NCBI RefSeq assembly: GCF_016863555.1
Contig: NZ_BOPC01000036.1
Location: 19,862 to 83,861, forward strand
Reading direction: 5' to 3'
DNA from: Micromonospora qiuiae
GTDB taxonomy: Bacteria; Actinomycetota; Actinomycetes; Mycobacteriales; Micromonosporaceae
DNA length: 64,000 nt
Notes under the pieces: generated by a model
Databases searched by the model: none
What the model was told of the DNA's origin: nothing
The model's input: only the letters and a program-made list of their open reading frames with translations
Translations under genes and position numbers: made by a program
In this document: positions 1-9,348 of the stretch, piece by piece
How positions within the stretch are numbered: the first letter of the stretch is position 1
How the letters are laid out: each line of letters begins with the position of its first letter

Positions 1-50
1 ACTCCAACCGCCTTCTCGACCTCGTGAAGCTGGTTGGTTCGTCGCTGTGA
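1..50 (+). CDS. gap: Glyceraldehyde-3-phosphate dehydrogenase, 3' end only
   Basis: The frame entering the window reads [15 protein letters not shown] and stops with TGA at 48-50. This is the typical C-terminal helix of bacterial GAPDH. The stop overlaps the GTG start of pgk (GTGA), as expected for a gap-pgk-tpiA glycolytic operon. Only about 15 codons are present, so the call rests on the tail sequence and on the neighbour. Confidence 0.85.
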   Translation, partial: SNRLLDLVKLVGSSL

Positions 51-1249
51 GCATCCGTACCCTCGACGACCTGCTCGCCGAGGGGGTGTCGGGTCGGCGC
101 GTGCTGGTGCGTGCCGACCTGAACGTCCCGCTCGACAAGCAGACCGGCGAGATCACCGACGATGGCCGGATCCGGGCGGTGCTGCCGACGCTGGGGGCGC
201 TGACCGAGGCCGGCGCCAAGGTGGTCGTCTGCTCGCACCTGGGTCGGCCCAAGGGCTCGCCGGATCCACAGTTCAGCCTCGGCCCGGTCGCCGGGCGGCT
301 CGGCGAACTGCTCGGCGTGTCGGTGCACTTCGCCACCGACACCGTGGGCGAGTCGGCCCGGGCCACCGTGGCGCAGCTCGCCGACGGCGAGGTCGCGCTG
401 CTGGAGAACCTCCGCTTCAACAAGGGGGAGACCAGCAAGGACGACACCGAGCGGGGCGCCTTCGCCGACCAACTCGCCGCGTTCGGCGACGCGTACGTCG
501 ACGACGCGTTCGGCGCCGTGCACCGCAAGCACGCCAGTGTGTACGACGTACCGGCGCGCCTGCCGCATGTCGCCGGCCGCCTGGTGCTGCGCGAGGTGGA
601 GGTGCTCTCCACGCTCACCGGCCAGCCCGAACGGCCGTACGTGGTGGTGCTCGGCGGGTCCAAGGTCTCCGACAAGCTCGCCGTGATCGAGGCGCTGCTG
701 CCGACCGTGGACCGGCTGCTCATCGGCGGCGGCATGTGCTTCACCTTCCTCAAGGCGCAGGGCCACGAGGTGGGCACCTCGCTGCTCGAGAAGGACATGG
801 TCGAGACCTGCCGCAACCTGCTGGAGCGCTCCGAAGGCAAGATCATGCTCCCGGTCGACGTGGTGGCCGCCGACGCCTTCGCTCCGGACGCTGCGCACGA
901 CGTGGTCCCCGCGGACGGCATCCCCAGCCACCGGGTCGGGCTCGACATCGGGCCGGAGACGGTGGCCGGTTTCGCCGCCGCGCTCAAGACCGGCACCCGG
1001 ACCATTTTCTGGAACGGCCCGATGGGCGTGTTCGAGATGCCCGCGTTCGCGGCCGGCACCCGGGGCGTCGCCGAGGCGATCGCCGGTTCCGAGGCGTTCA
1101 GCGTCGTCGGTGGTGGCGACTCGGCTGCGGCGGTGCGGGCGCTGGGGCTGGACGAGAAGGCCTTTGGCCACATCTCCACCGGCGGCGGCGCCTCCCTGGA
1201 GTACCTGGAGGGCAAGACCCTCCCCGGCATCGCGGCTCTGGAGAACTGA
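47..1249 (+). CDS. pgk: Phosphoglycerate kinase
   Basis: Phosphoglycerate kinase (400 aa) transfers phosphate from 1,3-bisphosphoglycerate to ADP in cytosolic glycolysis. The N-terminal substrate loop RADLNVPLD lies at residues 22-30, followed by HLGRPKG. The nucleotide domain has GGSKVSDK near residue 203, GGGDSAAA near 355 and [16 protein letters not shown] at the C-terminus. Length is normal for the family. The GTG start overlaps the gap stop, and the TGA stop overlaps the tpiA ATG, so translation is probably coupled across gap-pgk-tpiA. Confidence 0.97.
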   Translation: MSIRTLDDLLAEGVSGRRVLVRADLNVPLDKQTGEITDDGRIRAVLPTLGALTEAGAKVVVCSHLGRPKGSPDPQFSLGPVAGRLGELLGVSVHFATDTVGESARATVAQLADGEVALLENLRFNKGETSKDDTERGAFADQLAAFGDAYVDDAFGAVHRKHASVYDVPARLPHVAGRLVLREVEVLSTLTGQPERPYVVVLGGSKVSDKLAVIEALLPTVDRLLIGGGMCFTFLKAQGHEVGTSLLEKDMVETCRNLLERSEGKIMLPVDVVAADAFAPDAAHDVVPADGIPSHRVGLDIGPETVAGFAAALKTGTRTIFWNGPMGVFEMPAFAAGTRGVAEAIAGSEAFSVVGGGDSAAAVRALGLDEKAFGHISTGGGASLEYLEGKTLPGIAALEN

Positions 1250-2040
1250 TGACGAGCGCCCCCCGCCGGCCGTTGATGGCCGGCAACTGGAAGATGAACC
1301 TCAACCACCTCGAGGCGAACCTGCTGGTGCAGAAGCTGGCGGCCAGCCTCACCGAGAAGCAGCTGACCGAGGTGGAGACGGTGGTCCTGCCGCCCTTCAC
1401 CGACCTGCGTACGGTGCAGAGCGTGGTGGAGGGCGACAAGCTGCTGATCGGCTACGGTGCGCAGGATCTGTCGCCGCACGCGTCCGGCGCGTACACCGGG
1501 GACATCTCCGGGCCGATGCTGGCCAAGCTGGGCTGCACGTACGTGGTGGTCGGGCACTCCGAGCGGCGGGCCTACCACCACGAGAACGACGCCCAGGTGC
1601 GGGCCAAGGTGCAGGCGGCGCTGACGCACGGGCTCACCCCGATCCTCTGCGTGGGCGAGGGGCTGGACGTCCGGGAGCAGGGCGGACACGTCGCGCACTG
1701 CTCTGACCAGCTTGACGCGGCGCTCAAGGGGCTGCCGGCCGAGCAGGTCACCAAGGTCGTGGTCGCGTACGAGCCGGTGTGGGCGATCGGCACCGGCAAG
1801 ACGGCCACCCCGGAGGACGCCCAGGAGGTCTGCGGCGCGGTGCGGGCCCGTCTGGCCGAGACCTTCGACCAGGGCACGGCCGAGCAGGTCCGGGTTCTCT
1901 ACGGCGGCTCGGTGAAGTCGTCCAACATCGCCGCGATCATGGCCCAGCCGGACGTGGACGGCGCCCTGATCGGTGGCGCCAGCCTGGACGCCGAGGAGTT
2001 CGCGAAGATCTGCCGGTTCCCGGAGCACATCTCCGGCTGA
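1249..2040 (+). CDS. tpiA: Triosephosphate isomerase
   Basis: TIM-barrel isomerase (263 aa) interconverting dihydroxyacetone phosphate and glyceraldehyde 3-phosphate. The substrate lysine is in GNWKMN (residues 12-17). The catalytic histidine is His103 in VGHSERR, and the catalytic glutamate is Glu175 in [13 protein letters not shown]. The phosphate-binding YGGSVKSSN and GGASLD loops follow. A longer open frame runs upstream through pgk in another phase, but the ATG overlapping the pgk stop gives the family length and is the clear start. Confidence 0.97.
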   Translation: MTSAPRRPLMAGNWKMNLNHLEANLLVQKLAASLTEKQLTEVETVVLPPFTDLRTVQSVVEGDKLLIGYGAQDLSPHASGAYTGDISGPMLAKLGCTYVVVGHSERRAYHHENDAQVRAKVQAALTHGLTPILCVGEGLDVREQGGHVAHCSDQLDAALKGLPAEQVTKVVVAYEPVWAIGTGKTATPEDAQEVCGAVRARLAETFDQGTAEQVRVLYGGSVKSSNIAAIMAQPDVDGALIGGASLDAEEFAKICRFPEHISG

Positions 2041-2135
2041 TCGCTCGCTATCCTTGATTCCGCCCGTCCGCCGGTCGGTGCCGCCGTGCCCGAACTGCCC
2101 GGGCGAGGATCGTAACGAGAGGACTGACCCCCGCC

Positions 2136-2396
2136 ATGCCGATCTGGTTCGCCTACACGATGATCGTGTTGCTGGTCACCACGAGCGTTCTGCTCACCCT
2201 GCTGATCCTGTTGCACCGCGGCAAGGGCGGTGGGATGTCCAGCATGTTCGGCGGTGGCGTCAGCTCCAGCCTGGCTGGGTCGTCAGTGGCCGAGAAGAAC
2301 CTTGACCGCTACACCGTTCTGGTGGGCATCGTCTGGTTCGCCTGTATTGTCGGGCTCGGCCTCTGGCTCCGCCTTCAGGTAGGCACAGGAGTCTGA
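2136..2396 (+). CDS. secG: Preprotein translocase subunit SecG
   Basis: Small membrane protein (86 aa) of the SecYEG translocon. It has two hydrophobic helices, residues 5-26 and 61-80, separated by a Gly/Ser-rich cytoplasmic loop containing RGKGGGMSSMFGGG, the hallmark of SecG. The ATG is preceded by GAGAGGA. It is the last gene before a strong terminator at 2419-2461, in the usual actinobacterial gap-pgk-tpiA-secG order. Confidence 0.95.
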   Translation: MPIWFAYTMIVLLVTTSVLLTLLILLHRGKGGGMSSMFGGGVSSSLAGSSVAEKNLDRYTVLVGIVWFACIVGLGLWLRLQVGTGV

Positions 2397-2418
2397 GCAG
2401 GCCATCTGGTCGTACAAT

Positions 2419-2461
2419 CTGCGCGCGGTTCGTCACCCGACGAGCCGCGCGCAGTTCGTTT
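2419..2461 (+). terminator. Rho-independent terminator after secG
   Basis: CTGCGCGCGG (2419-2428) pairs with CCGCGCGCAG (2445-2454). A second short stem, CGTC/GACG, closes the loop, and TTCGTTT follows. This ends the glycolytic operon before rbpA. Confidence 0.8.
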
Positions 2462-2532
2462 CACCCGCTGCACCGCGTCGCCCGCCGCCCACCCCTCGAC
2501 GGCGGTCCCCTCCCACGACAGGAGTCAGCGCC

Positions 2533-2877
2533 GTGTCGAACGGCCACGCCATCCGGGGCACCCGCGTCGGGTCCGCGCCTGCACGCCACCCCGAACGTCA
2601 CAAGCCGGTCCCGTGCCGGTCGGTCAGCTACTGGTGCCGCAACGGGCACCGCACCGACATCCGCATCGTCGCCGACGTGGCGGCCCCGCCCGTCTGGGAC
2701 TGCCCCCGCTGCGGCCAACCCGCCGGCCAGGACGCGCAGGATCCGCCGGCCCGGACCCGGGCCGAGCCCTACAAGACCCATCTGGCGTACGTCAAGGAGC
2801 GACGTACCGACGCCGAGGGTGAGGCGATTCTCGCGGAGGCGCTCGCCGCCCTGCGTCGCCGTCGTGGCCTCCGCTGA
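2533..2877 (+). CDS. rbpA: RNA polymerase-binding protein RbpA
   Basis: Actinobacterial RNA polymerase-binding protein (114 aa) that stabilises primary sigma factor on core enzyme. Zinc ligands are visible as Cys35 and His39 (WCRNGH) and Cys57/Cys60 (CPRC), forming the RbpA core zinc fold. The C-terminal part contains RAEPYKTHLAYVKERR, matching the basic linker and sigma-interacting helix. The GTG start has ACAGGAG about 10 nt upstream. The gene stands alone between the secG terminator and the convergent pgl. Confidence 0.93.
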   Translation: MSNGHAIRGTRVGSAPARHPERHKPVPCRSVSYWCRNGHRTDIRIVADVAAPPVWDCPRCGQPAGQDAQDPPARTRAEPYKTHLAYVKERRTDAEGEAILAEALAALRRRRGLR

Positions 2878-2915
2878 CACCGCCGTCGCCGCCCCGCCCG
2901 CCCGCCGTCCGTCGC

Positions 2916-2981
2916 CGCCCGTCGCGCACCCGCCGCCCGCCCGTCGCGCACCCGCCGCCCGCCCGTCGCGCGCCCGTCGCC
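2916..2981. repeat. Three tandem 22-bp repeats
   Basis: Units at 2916-2937 and 2938-2959 are identical and the third (2960-2981) is diverged. They sit in the very C-rich 180-bp spacer between rbpA and the convergent pgl. No coding function is apparent. Confidence 0.85.
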
Positions 2982-3000
2982 GGTGCGCGCGGTGGCCGGT

Positions 3001-3055
3001 GTTAGAAAGGGGCCCTTTTAATACACGAGGCGTTAAAAGGGGGCCCTTCCTTTCA
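3001..3055 (-). repeat. Gene-end tandem-dyad element, copy 1 (after pgl)
   Basis: About 55 bp made of two direct 20-22 nt half-units, each centred on GGGCCC, separated by a spacer that reads CGCCTCGTG in the gene orientation. Copy 5 at 47846 has the same length and about 50 of 55 identical positions. The element starts two bases past the pgl stop and is oriented with pgl. In RNA the two half-units can pair across the spacer into a long stem ending in CUUUCUAAC, so it may act as a 3'-end or terminator element. Confidence 0.8.
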
Positions 3056-3057
3056 CG

Positions 3058-3822
3058 TCAGCGGAGGCTGCGGAAGCGGGTGGGGACGGAAGCGGCGGCG
3101 GCGCGGTCGAGCAGCCAGAGGGTACGGCTGGTGCCCTGCACCCCGGCCGCGGGAATCTGCACCGGCCCGGCGCCGGCCAGGGCCATGCCGACCGCGTGAG
3201 CCTTGTCGGCGCCGCCGGCCACCAGCCACACCTCCTCGGCGGTGTTGATCGCCGGCAGGGTGAGGGTGACGCGTACCGGCGGCGGCTTCGGGCTGCCCCG
3301 GACCGCGCTGACCGGGCGGCTCTCGTGGTGCACCGGGTGACCCGGGAAGACCGAGGCGACGTGCCCGTCCTCGCCCACGCCGAGCAGCAGCACGTCGAAG
3401 TGGGGCAGCACGGCGGTGCCGGGCCGGGCCGCCTGGGCGAGTTCGTCCGCGTACCGGGCGGCGGCCTCCTCCGGGCCGGCTCCGGCCTCGGAGGCGGGCA
3501 TCGGGTGGACCCGGGCCGGATCGAGCGGCAGCCCGTCCAGCAGCGCCGCGCGGGCCTGGGTTTCGTTGCGCTCCGGGTCGCCGGCGGGCAGGAAGCGTTC
3601 GTCGCCCCACCACACGTCGACCCGGGACCAGTCGACGGCGTCGGCGGCCGGCAGCGCGGCCACCGCCCGGTAGACCGCCGCGGCGATCCGGCCGCCGGTG
3701 AGCACCACCGACGCCTCGCCACGCGCGGCTTGCGCGTCGAGCAGCCGTACCACCAGCCGGGCCGCGACGGCCTGCGCCAGCAGGTCGGCGTCCGCATGTA
3801 CGGCAACACTCGCCTCATTCAT
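3058..3822 (-). CDS. pgl: 6-phosphogluconolactonase
   Basis: Hydrolyses 6-phosphoglucono-delta-lactone in the oxidative pentose-phosphate pathway (254 aa). Family motifs are VVLTGGRIAAAVY near the N-terminus, WWGDERFLP, and LLLGVGEDGHVASVFPGH with the catalytic region. The ATG at 3822 is chosen over an upstream in-frame start because GGAAGGA lies 6-12 nt before it. It is the last gene of the tkt-tal-pgi-zwf-opcA-pgl operon and is followed at once by a gene-end repeat element. Confidence 0.93.
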   Translation of the reverse strand: MNEASVAVHADADLLAQAVAARLVVRLLDAQAARGEASVVLTGGRIAAAVYRAVAALPAADAVDWSRVDVWWGDERFLPAGDPERNETQARAALLDGLPLDPARVHPMPASEAGAGPEEAAARYADELAQAARPGTAVLPHFDVLLLGVGEDGHVASVFPGHPVHHESRPVSAVRGSPKPPPVRVTLTLPAINTAEEVWLVAGGADKAHAVGMALAGAGPVQIPAAGVQGTSRTLWLLDRAAAASVPTRFRSLR

Positions 3823-3875
3823 GGGTGGTCCTTCCGCGACCGCGCGGCGGTCGTGTCGTGCCATTGATGGAGATG

Positions 3876-4892
3876 TCAGGATCCGCTGTTGGTCGTGGCG
3901 TGCGCGGTGACGCCCGCCTCGGCCCGTTGGGCGGTGGCCGGATCCTTCCAGACGTGCACCCGCCGGCCGGGCCGCCGGTCCAGGTTGGTCAGACCGGCGA
4001 AGGCACCCAGCGCGTCCGCGTACACCTGGTCGGAGCCGAGCCGGCGCAGTTCCTCGGCGAGTTCGTCACCGAGTGGCCGGCGGACCAGCGGCAGCGTCCG
4101 GTCATCCTGGCCGGTGCGCCGGAAGACGGCCATGCTGTCGTCACGGGTCAGCGTCAGCTCGTCGCCGTTGGCGCAGCGCAGTTGCACCTCGCGCATGCGC
4201 GGGAACTCCCGGGTGCGCTCCCAACGCGGTTTGATGCCCAGCCGGCTGCGCAGCCAGCCGCGCATCAACGCGGCGGTCGGGTCGGTCGGCGGCGCGACCA
4301 CCACGGCCTCGGTGAGCTGCGCCTCGGTGGTGTCGAACGCACCGGCGACCAGGGTGCGCCACGGGGTGATCCGCGTCCAGGCGAGGTCGGTGTCGCCCGG
4401 GGCGTAGTCGCGGGCACGCTGCCGAAGCGCCTCGATCGGGTCGGGGGCCTGGGCGCTGTCGGTGATCCGCCGATCGGCGACCACCCCGAGGAAGTCGGTG
4501 GCGATCTCGTCCGGCGGTTCGCCGTGCCACCAGGTGACCACGGGCACGTCCGGCGCCAGCAGCGGCATCACCACCGATTCGGCGTGCAGGGCCAGCCGCC
4601 CGTACATCCGCATGACCACCGCCTCGCACGGGCCGAGCCGCCCACCCACGACGATCTCCGCGTCCAGCCGGCTGCGGTCCCGCTCCACGTCGGAGCGGAC
4701 GACCACCAGCAGCCGGCACGGGTGCGCGGCGGCGGCGATGGTGGCTGCGGCCTCCGCGTCGCGGACCCGCTTCTCGTCCACCACCACGATCAGGGTCAGC
4801 GCCATGCCGCTGGCCACCCCACCGGCGCTGCGTCGCTCGGCGGCGAGTGCCTTGACCACCTCGTTGCCGGTGGTGTCCCACAGTCCGATCAT
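3876..4892 (-). CDS. opcA: Glucose-6-phosphate dehydrogenase assembly protein OpcA
   Basis: OpcA (338 aa) is the actinobacterial and cyanobacterial protein needed for assembly and redox control of glucose-6-phosphate dehydrogenase. It begins [17 protein letters not shown], the usual OpcA N-terminus, and contains [12 protein letters not shown] in the middle. Its ATG overlaps the zwf stop (ATGA), so the two partners are translationally coupled. pgl follows 53 bp downstream. Confidence 0.94.
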   Translation of the reverse strand: MIGLWDTTGNEVVKALAAERRSAGGVASGMALTLIVVVDEKRVRDAEAAATIAAAAHPCRLLVVVRSDVERDRSRLDAEIVVGGRLGPCEAVVMRMYGRLALHAESVVMPLLAPDVPVVTWWHGEPPDEIATDFLGVVADRRITDSAQAPDPIEALRQRARDYAPGDTDLAWTRITPWRTLVAGAFDTTEAQLTEAVVVAPPTDPTAALMRGWLRSRLGIKPRWERTREFPRMREVQLRCANGDELTLTRDDSMAVFRRTGQDDRTLPLVRRPLGDELAEELRRLGSDQVYADALGAFAGLTNLDRRPGRRVHVWKDPATAQRAEAGVTAHATTNSGS

Positions 4893-6403
4893 GCTCGTCT
4901 CCAAGCCCGGCCCTCGCGGGCCAGCATCTCGTCGGCGGCCCGTGGGCCCCACTCGCCGGCGCGGTAGGGCTCCGGCTTCGTGCCCTCCCAGGCGTGTTCC
5001 AGCGGGTCCACCACGGCCCAGCTCTGTTCGACCTCGGCGGCGTCCGGGAAGAGCGTCCGGTCGCCGACCAGCACGTCCAGCACCAGCCGCTCGTACGCCT
5101 CCGGGCTGGCCTCGGTGAACGCCTCGCCGTACTGGAAGTCCATCGCGATGTCGCGGACCTCCATGGTGGTGCCCGGCACCTTGGAGCCGAATTTGAGCAC
5201 CACACCTTCGTCCGGCTGCACCCGGATGACCAACTGGTTGTTGCCGAGCATCTCCATGTCGGCCGGGTTGAACGGCAGGTGCGGCGCCTTCTTGAAGATC
5301 ACCGCGACTTCGGTGACCCGCCGCGGCAGCCGCTTGCCGGCCCGGATGTAGAACGGCACCTCGGCCCAGCGGCGGTTCTGGATGCCGAGCCGGACCGCCA
5401 CGTACGTCTCGGTGATCGAGGTCGACGGGACCCCGTCCTCCTCCAGGTAGCCCTTGGCCCGCTGGCCACCGACCCAGCCGGGCAGGTACTGCCCGCGTAC
5501 GGTGCCCTCCGTGACGTCCTGCGGCAGGGTGATCGCCTTGAGCACCTTCAGCTTTTCGGCCCGGATCTCGTCGGCGTCGAAGCTGGTCGGCTCCTCCATG
5601 GCGACCAGGGCCAGCAGTTGCAGCAGGTGGTTCTGCAACACGTCGCGGGCGGTGCCGACCGAGTCGTAGAAGCCGGCCCGGCTGCCGATCCCGACATCCT
5701 CGGCCATGGTGATCTGCACCGAGTCGACGTACTGCGAGTTCCACAGGGGCTCGAAGAGGCTGTTGGCGAAGCGTAGGGCGAGGATGTTCTGGACCGTCTC
5801 CTTGCCCAGGTAGTGGTCGATGCGGAACACGTCCTGCCGGGTGAACACGTCGTCGACCAGGTCGTTGAGCGCCTTGGCCGAGGACAGGTCGTGCCCGAAC
5901 GGCTTCTCCACCACCACCCGGCGCCAGCCGCCGCACTTCTCGTTGTCGGCCATGCCGGTGCGGGCCAGCTGCTTGAGTACGACCGGGAAGGCCGCCGGTG
6001 GGATGGAGAAGTAGAAGGCCGCGTTGCCGTGGATGCCGTGGCTGTCCCGCAGGGACTCGATGCAGTTGGCGAGCCGGTCGAAGGCGGCGTCGTCGTCGAA
6101 CGAGCCGCCGACGAACTTGATGTTCTGCTCCAGCCGTGACCAGACCTCCTCCCGCCACGGGGTGCGGGAGTGTGCCTTGGCCGCGTCGTGGGCCAGCGAC
6201 GCGAAGTCGCCGTCGGCCCAGTCTCGTCGGGCGAACCCGACGACCACGAAGCCGGGCGGCAGCAGCCCCCGGTTGGCCAGGTCGTACACCGCCGGAAGCA
6301 GTTTCTTCTGGGCCAGGTCACCGGTCACTCCGAAGATCACCAGAGCACAGGGCTCCGGGATCCGCGGCAGTCGCCGGTCCTGCGGGTCGCGCAGCGGGTT
6401 CAC
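4889..6403 (-). CDS. zwf: Glucose-6-phosphate 1-dehydrogenase
   Basis: First enzyme of the oxidative pentose-phosphate pathway (504 aa), oxidising glucose 6-phosphate with NADP. The nucleotide-binding segment [15 protein letters not shown] is at residues 24-38. The active-site signature RIDHYLGKE lies near residues 193-202. Length is normal. The GTG start at 6403 is preceded by GAGGAGG at ideal spacing. It lies 37 bp after pgi and overlaps opcA. Confidence 0.96.
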   Translation of the reverse strand: MNPLRDPQDRRLPRIPEPCALVIFGVTGDLAQKKLLPAVYDLANRGLLPPGFVVVGFARRDWADGDFASLAHDAAKAHSRTPWREEVWSRLEQNIKFVGGSFDDDAAFDRLANCIESLRDSHGIHGNAAFYFSIPPAAFPVVLKQLARTGMADNEKCGGWRRVVVEKPFGHDLSSAKALNDLVDDVFTRQDVFRIDHYLGKETVQNILALRFANSLFEPLWNSQYVDSVQITMAEDVGIGSRAGFYDSVGTARDVLQNHLLQLLALVAMEEPTSFDADEIRAEKLKVLKAITLPQDVTEGTVRGQYLPGWVGGQRAKGYLEEDGVPSTSITETYVAVRLGIQNRRWAEVPFYIRAGKRLPRRVTEVAVIFKKAPHLPFNPADMEMLGNNQLVIRVQPDEGVVLKFGSKVPGTTMEVRDIAMDFQYGEAFTEASPEAYERLVLDVLVGDRTLFPDAAEVEQSWAVVDPLEHAWEGTKPEPYRAGEWGPRAADEMLAREGRAWRRA

Positions 6404-6440
6404 GCCGCCTCCTCGCTCCGCTCGTCCACGTCGTCCATCG

Positions 6441-8078
6441 TCATGCCCGCAGCGACCCGACCGCGTCGAACAGTTGGGCCAGGCCCCTCGTCCGGTCGGT
6501 CAGGTGCAGGTGCAGCAGCGGGCGTTCGCGACCGGCCAGGGCCTGGCGGTCGCCGGCGGCCTGCGCCGCCTGTAGTTCCCCGAAGGAGTACGGCCGTCCG
6601 GGCACCGGCAGATCAACGTTGACCGTACCGGTCACTTGAAGAAAACTACCCACCTGTGGGCCGTCCGCGTGGTACCGCTCGATGAGGTGACGGTGGCGCG
6701 ATCCCCAACCGAAGGTGACCGGCCGCCCGGTGGCGTCGGCCAGCAGCGGACGCAGCCGGGCCGCGGCGACGTCGGCGTGCCGGTCGAGGTACGCGACCAC
6801 CGCCAGGTGGCCCTCCTCGCCCAAGCCGTGCAGCAGGTGGCGCAGGGCACCGGCGAGGTCGGCCGGGGCGCCCGGCGGAGCGTACACCTCGATCGCACCC
6901 TGGACGGCCGACGGCGCCTGTCTCGGCGGCTCGACCGGGACCGTCGGGATCCGCTCGCCGGTCCTCACGGCCGGCGCGTCGAACGGGCCGACCCCGAGCA
7001 CGGTGGCGGCGACCGCGGCGGCGTACTGCCAGGCCAGGAACTGGGCGCCGAGCGGGCCGTTGACCGCGATGTCGGCCGCCGGGCCGGCGGCGGGCACGTC
7101 GCCGGCGGTGAGCGCACCGCCGTAGCTGACGGTGAGCACGTCGGCGCCGGACACCCCGGGAGCTTCCGGCGACTCGACCACCACCGGCAGGATGCCGAGA
7201 CCGTCCCGGCCGGTGTCGGCGAGCAACTGCGCCACCCACTCGCCGAGCCCTTCCAGGCCGCTGCCGTCGGCGACCAGCGCGACCTTGTCCCGCCCGGTCG
7301 TCGCGGCGGCGGCCAACGCGGTGCCGAGCGCCAGGGCGGGGTTGTCCTCCGGCCGGCCCAGTGACGGCGCGAACTCCTCGGCCTGGTCGAGCAGGTCGGC
7401 CACGGCGACGCCGGCCAGCGCGCAGGCGACCAGTCCGTACGCGGTCAGCGCGCGGGAGTGATCGGCCACCCCGGGGTCGGCCGGCACGGTGATCGCGCCC
7501 AGTTCGGCGGCGACCGCCTCCAGCGGGGAACCCGGGGCGGTGACGACGACGAAGTGTCGCCCCGCCTCGGCCTCGGTCATCCCCGCGTCCAGGAACGCCT
7601 GCCGGTAGGCGCGCCGGTAGCTGTCGAGCTGCACCGTGTCGTCGGAGCGGCCGGCCAGCACGACCACGGTGCGGGCCAGCCGATCGGCCAGCGTGGCGCG
7701 GACCTGGCCGGGGTCGGCCGTGTCGAGCACGGTCAGCGGCCGGCCCGTGGTCCGCGCTACGGCCTCGGCCGCGAGCGTCGCGTCACCCGTGCCGGTGAGC
7801 ACCACGTGGTCCAGGTCGGCCAGCTCCGTCGTCAGCTCCGCGAACTGGGGGAGCAGCTCGCGGACGCGGTGGTGGGTGTCGAGCCGACCCGGCCCGGCTG
7901 CGGCGCCAGCCGCCGGCGGACCCCACAACGTCGGGTCCCCCGCGGCCAGCCGGCCCGGTACGTCGGCGTCGACCAGCGCCTGCCGAACGGAGGCCGGCGC
8001 GTTGGCGTCGACGATCCGTGCGCCGTACACCGCGAGACCGCCGCCGGCCTCGCCGGGTGCGTCCAGCAGGTCACCCAC
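6441..8078 (-). CDS. pgi: Glucose-6-phosphate isomerase, actinobacterial tal-linked type
   Basis: About 545 aa. The sequence lacks most of the familiar PGI signatures. It resembles the isomerase half of Tal-Pgi fusion proteins: [17 protein letters not shown], then GSFLQVTG and [18 protein letters not shown]. Its place between tal and zwf supports the role of converting fructose 6-phosphate to glucose 6-phosphate for the pentose-phosphate cycle. The first possible start, GTG at 8078, lies inside a 17-bp stem and has no clear ribosome-binding site. Translation may start further in or depend on coupling to tal, whose stop is 48 nt upstream in the same frame. Confidence 0.8.
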   Translation of the reverse strand: MGDLLDAPGEAGGGLAVYGARIVDANAPASVRQALVDADVPGRLAAGDPTLWGPPAAGAAAGPGRLDTHHRVRELLPQFAELTTELADLDHVVLTGTGDATLAAEAVARTTGRPLTVLDTADPGQVRATLADRLARTVVVLAGRSDDTVQLDSYRRAYRQAFLDAGMTEAEAGRHFVVVTAPGSPLEAVAAELGAITVPADPGVADHSRALTAYGLVACALAGVAVADLLDQAEEFAPSLGRPEDNPALALGTALAAAATTGRDKVALVADGSGLEGLGEWVAQLLADTGRDGLGILPVVVESPEAPGVSGADVLTVSYGGALTAGDVPAAGPAADIAVNGPLGAQFLAWQYAAAVAATVLGVGPFDAPAVRTGERIPTVPVEPPRQAPSAVQGAIEVYAPPGAPADLAGALRHLLHGLGEEGHLAVVAYLDRHADVAAARLRPLLADATGRPVTFGWGSRHRHLIERYHADGPQVGSFLQVTGTVNVDLPVPGRPYSFGELQAAQAAGDRQALAGRERPLLHLHLTDRTRGLAQLFDAVGSLRA

Positions 8079-8110
8079 GCCGCCACCCGAACGGGGTGGC
8101 GGCGTGGGTG
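8072..8110 (-). promoter_or_regulatory. Intercistronic 17-bp hairpin at the tal-pgi junction
   Basis: Positions 8072-8088 pair perfectly with 8094-8110 around a 5-nt loop (8089-8093). No U-tract follows on the minus strand, so this is not a classical terminator. The stem contains the first available pgi GTG (8076-8078), which suggests an mRNA-processing, stability or translation-control element. Confidence 0.8.
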
Positions 8111-8126
8111 GGGCCGGAGAGCACCG

Positions 8127-9332
8127 TCACGCATTTCCTCCGGCCCGCGCGGCGGCGTCGGCGTTGTTCCGGGCGGCCTCGCCCGGACTGTCGGTGCCCT
8201 GCCCGGCGGCGGCCAGCGACTTGCGGACGCCGTCGAGCAACTCGTTCCAGCTCGCCTCGAACTTCTCCACGCCCTCACGTTCCAGGGTGTCGATCACGTC
8301 GGCCATGTCCACGCCCACCGATGCGAGGTCCGCGAAGACCTGCCGGGCGTCGTCGTACGCGCCGGTGACGGTGTCGGGGCGGGTCTCGCCGTGCTCGGCG
8401 TAGGCGTGGACGACCGGTTCCGGCATGGTGTTGACCGTGCCGGTGGCGATCAGTTCCTCGACGTAGATCACGTCCCGGTAGTCCGGGTTCTTGGTCGAGG
8501 TGGACGCCCAGAGCGGACGCTGCGGGTGCGCCCCGGCGCTGGCCAGGGCCTGCCAGCGGTCGGAGGAGAAGACTTCGCTGTAGCGCTCGTAGGCCAGTCG
8601 GGCGTTGGCCACCGCGGCCCGTCCCTTGAGTCCCAGCGCGCGCTCCTTGCCCGCGCTGTCCGACGCCTCGCCGGCGATCCGGTCCAGTCGCTTGTCCACC
8701 TCGGTGTCGACCCGGGAGACGAAGAACGAGGCCACCGAGCCGATCTTCGACAGGTCGTGACCGTTGGCCCTGGCCTGCTCCATGCCGGCGAGGAAGGCCT
8801 CCATCACCTGCGAGTAGCGGTCCAGCCCGAAGATGAGGGTGACGTTGACGCTGATCCCCTCGGCCAGCGTGGCGGTGATCGCCGGCAGGCCGGCCTCGGT
8901 CGCCGGGATCTTGATGAACAGGTTCGGCCGGTCCACCAGCCACCACAGTGCCTTGGCCTCAGCGACGGTACGCGGCGCCTCGTGGGCCAGTCGCGGGTCC
9001 ACCTCGATGGAGACCCGGCCGTCGACGCCTGCGCTGGCGTCGTACTCCGGGCGCATCACGTCGCAGGCCCACCGTACGTCGTACGTGGTGAGCATGCGGA
9101 CCGCCTCCTCGACCTCGATGCCTCGGGTGGCCAGGTCGCGCAGCTGCCAGTCGTACTCGTCGGCGTCGCTCAACGCCTTCGCGAAGATCGTCGGGTTGGT
9201 GGTCACCCCGACGACGTGCTTCTCCCGGCGCAGCTGGTCCAGCCCGCCGGAGCTCAGTCGTACCCGGGAAAGATCGTCGAGCCAGACCGCCACTCCCGCA
9301 GCGGTCAGCTCGCCCAGCCGGTCGGTCGTCAT
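8127..9332 (-). CDS. tal: Transaldolase
   Basis: Transfers the dihydroxyacetone unit between sedoheptulose 7-phosphate and glyceraldehyde 3-phosphate (401 aa, the long actinobacterial class). Motifs are [12 protein letters not shown], the Schiff-base lysine in [25 protein letters not shown] and [12 protein letters not shown]. The ATG at 9332 is preferred over an in-frame GTG at 9380 that would overlap tkt. GAGGGGAG precedes the ATG, and only 16 nt separate it from the tkt stop. Confidence 0.95.
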   Translation of the reverse strand: MTTDRLGELTAAGVAVWLDDLSRVRLSSGGLDQLRREKHVVGVTTNPTIFAKALSDADEYDWQLRDLATRGIEVEEAVRMLTTYDVRWACDVMRPEYDASAGVDGRVSIEVDPRLAHEAPRTVAEAKALWWLVDRPNLFIKIPATEAGLPAITATLAEGISVNVTLIFGLDRYSQVMEAFLAGMEQARANGHDLSKIGSVASFFVSRVDTEVDKRLDRIAGEASDSAGKERALGLKGRAAVANARLAYERYSEVFSSDRWQALASAGAHPQRPLWASTSTKNPDYRDVIYVEELIATGTVNTMPEPVVHAYAEHGETRPDTVTGAYDDARQVFADLASVGVDMADVIDTLEREGVEKFEASWNELLDGVRKSLAAAGQGTDSPGEAARNNADAAARAGGNA

Positions 9333-9348
9333 GTGGCCAACGCTCCCC

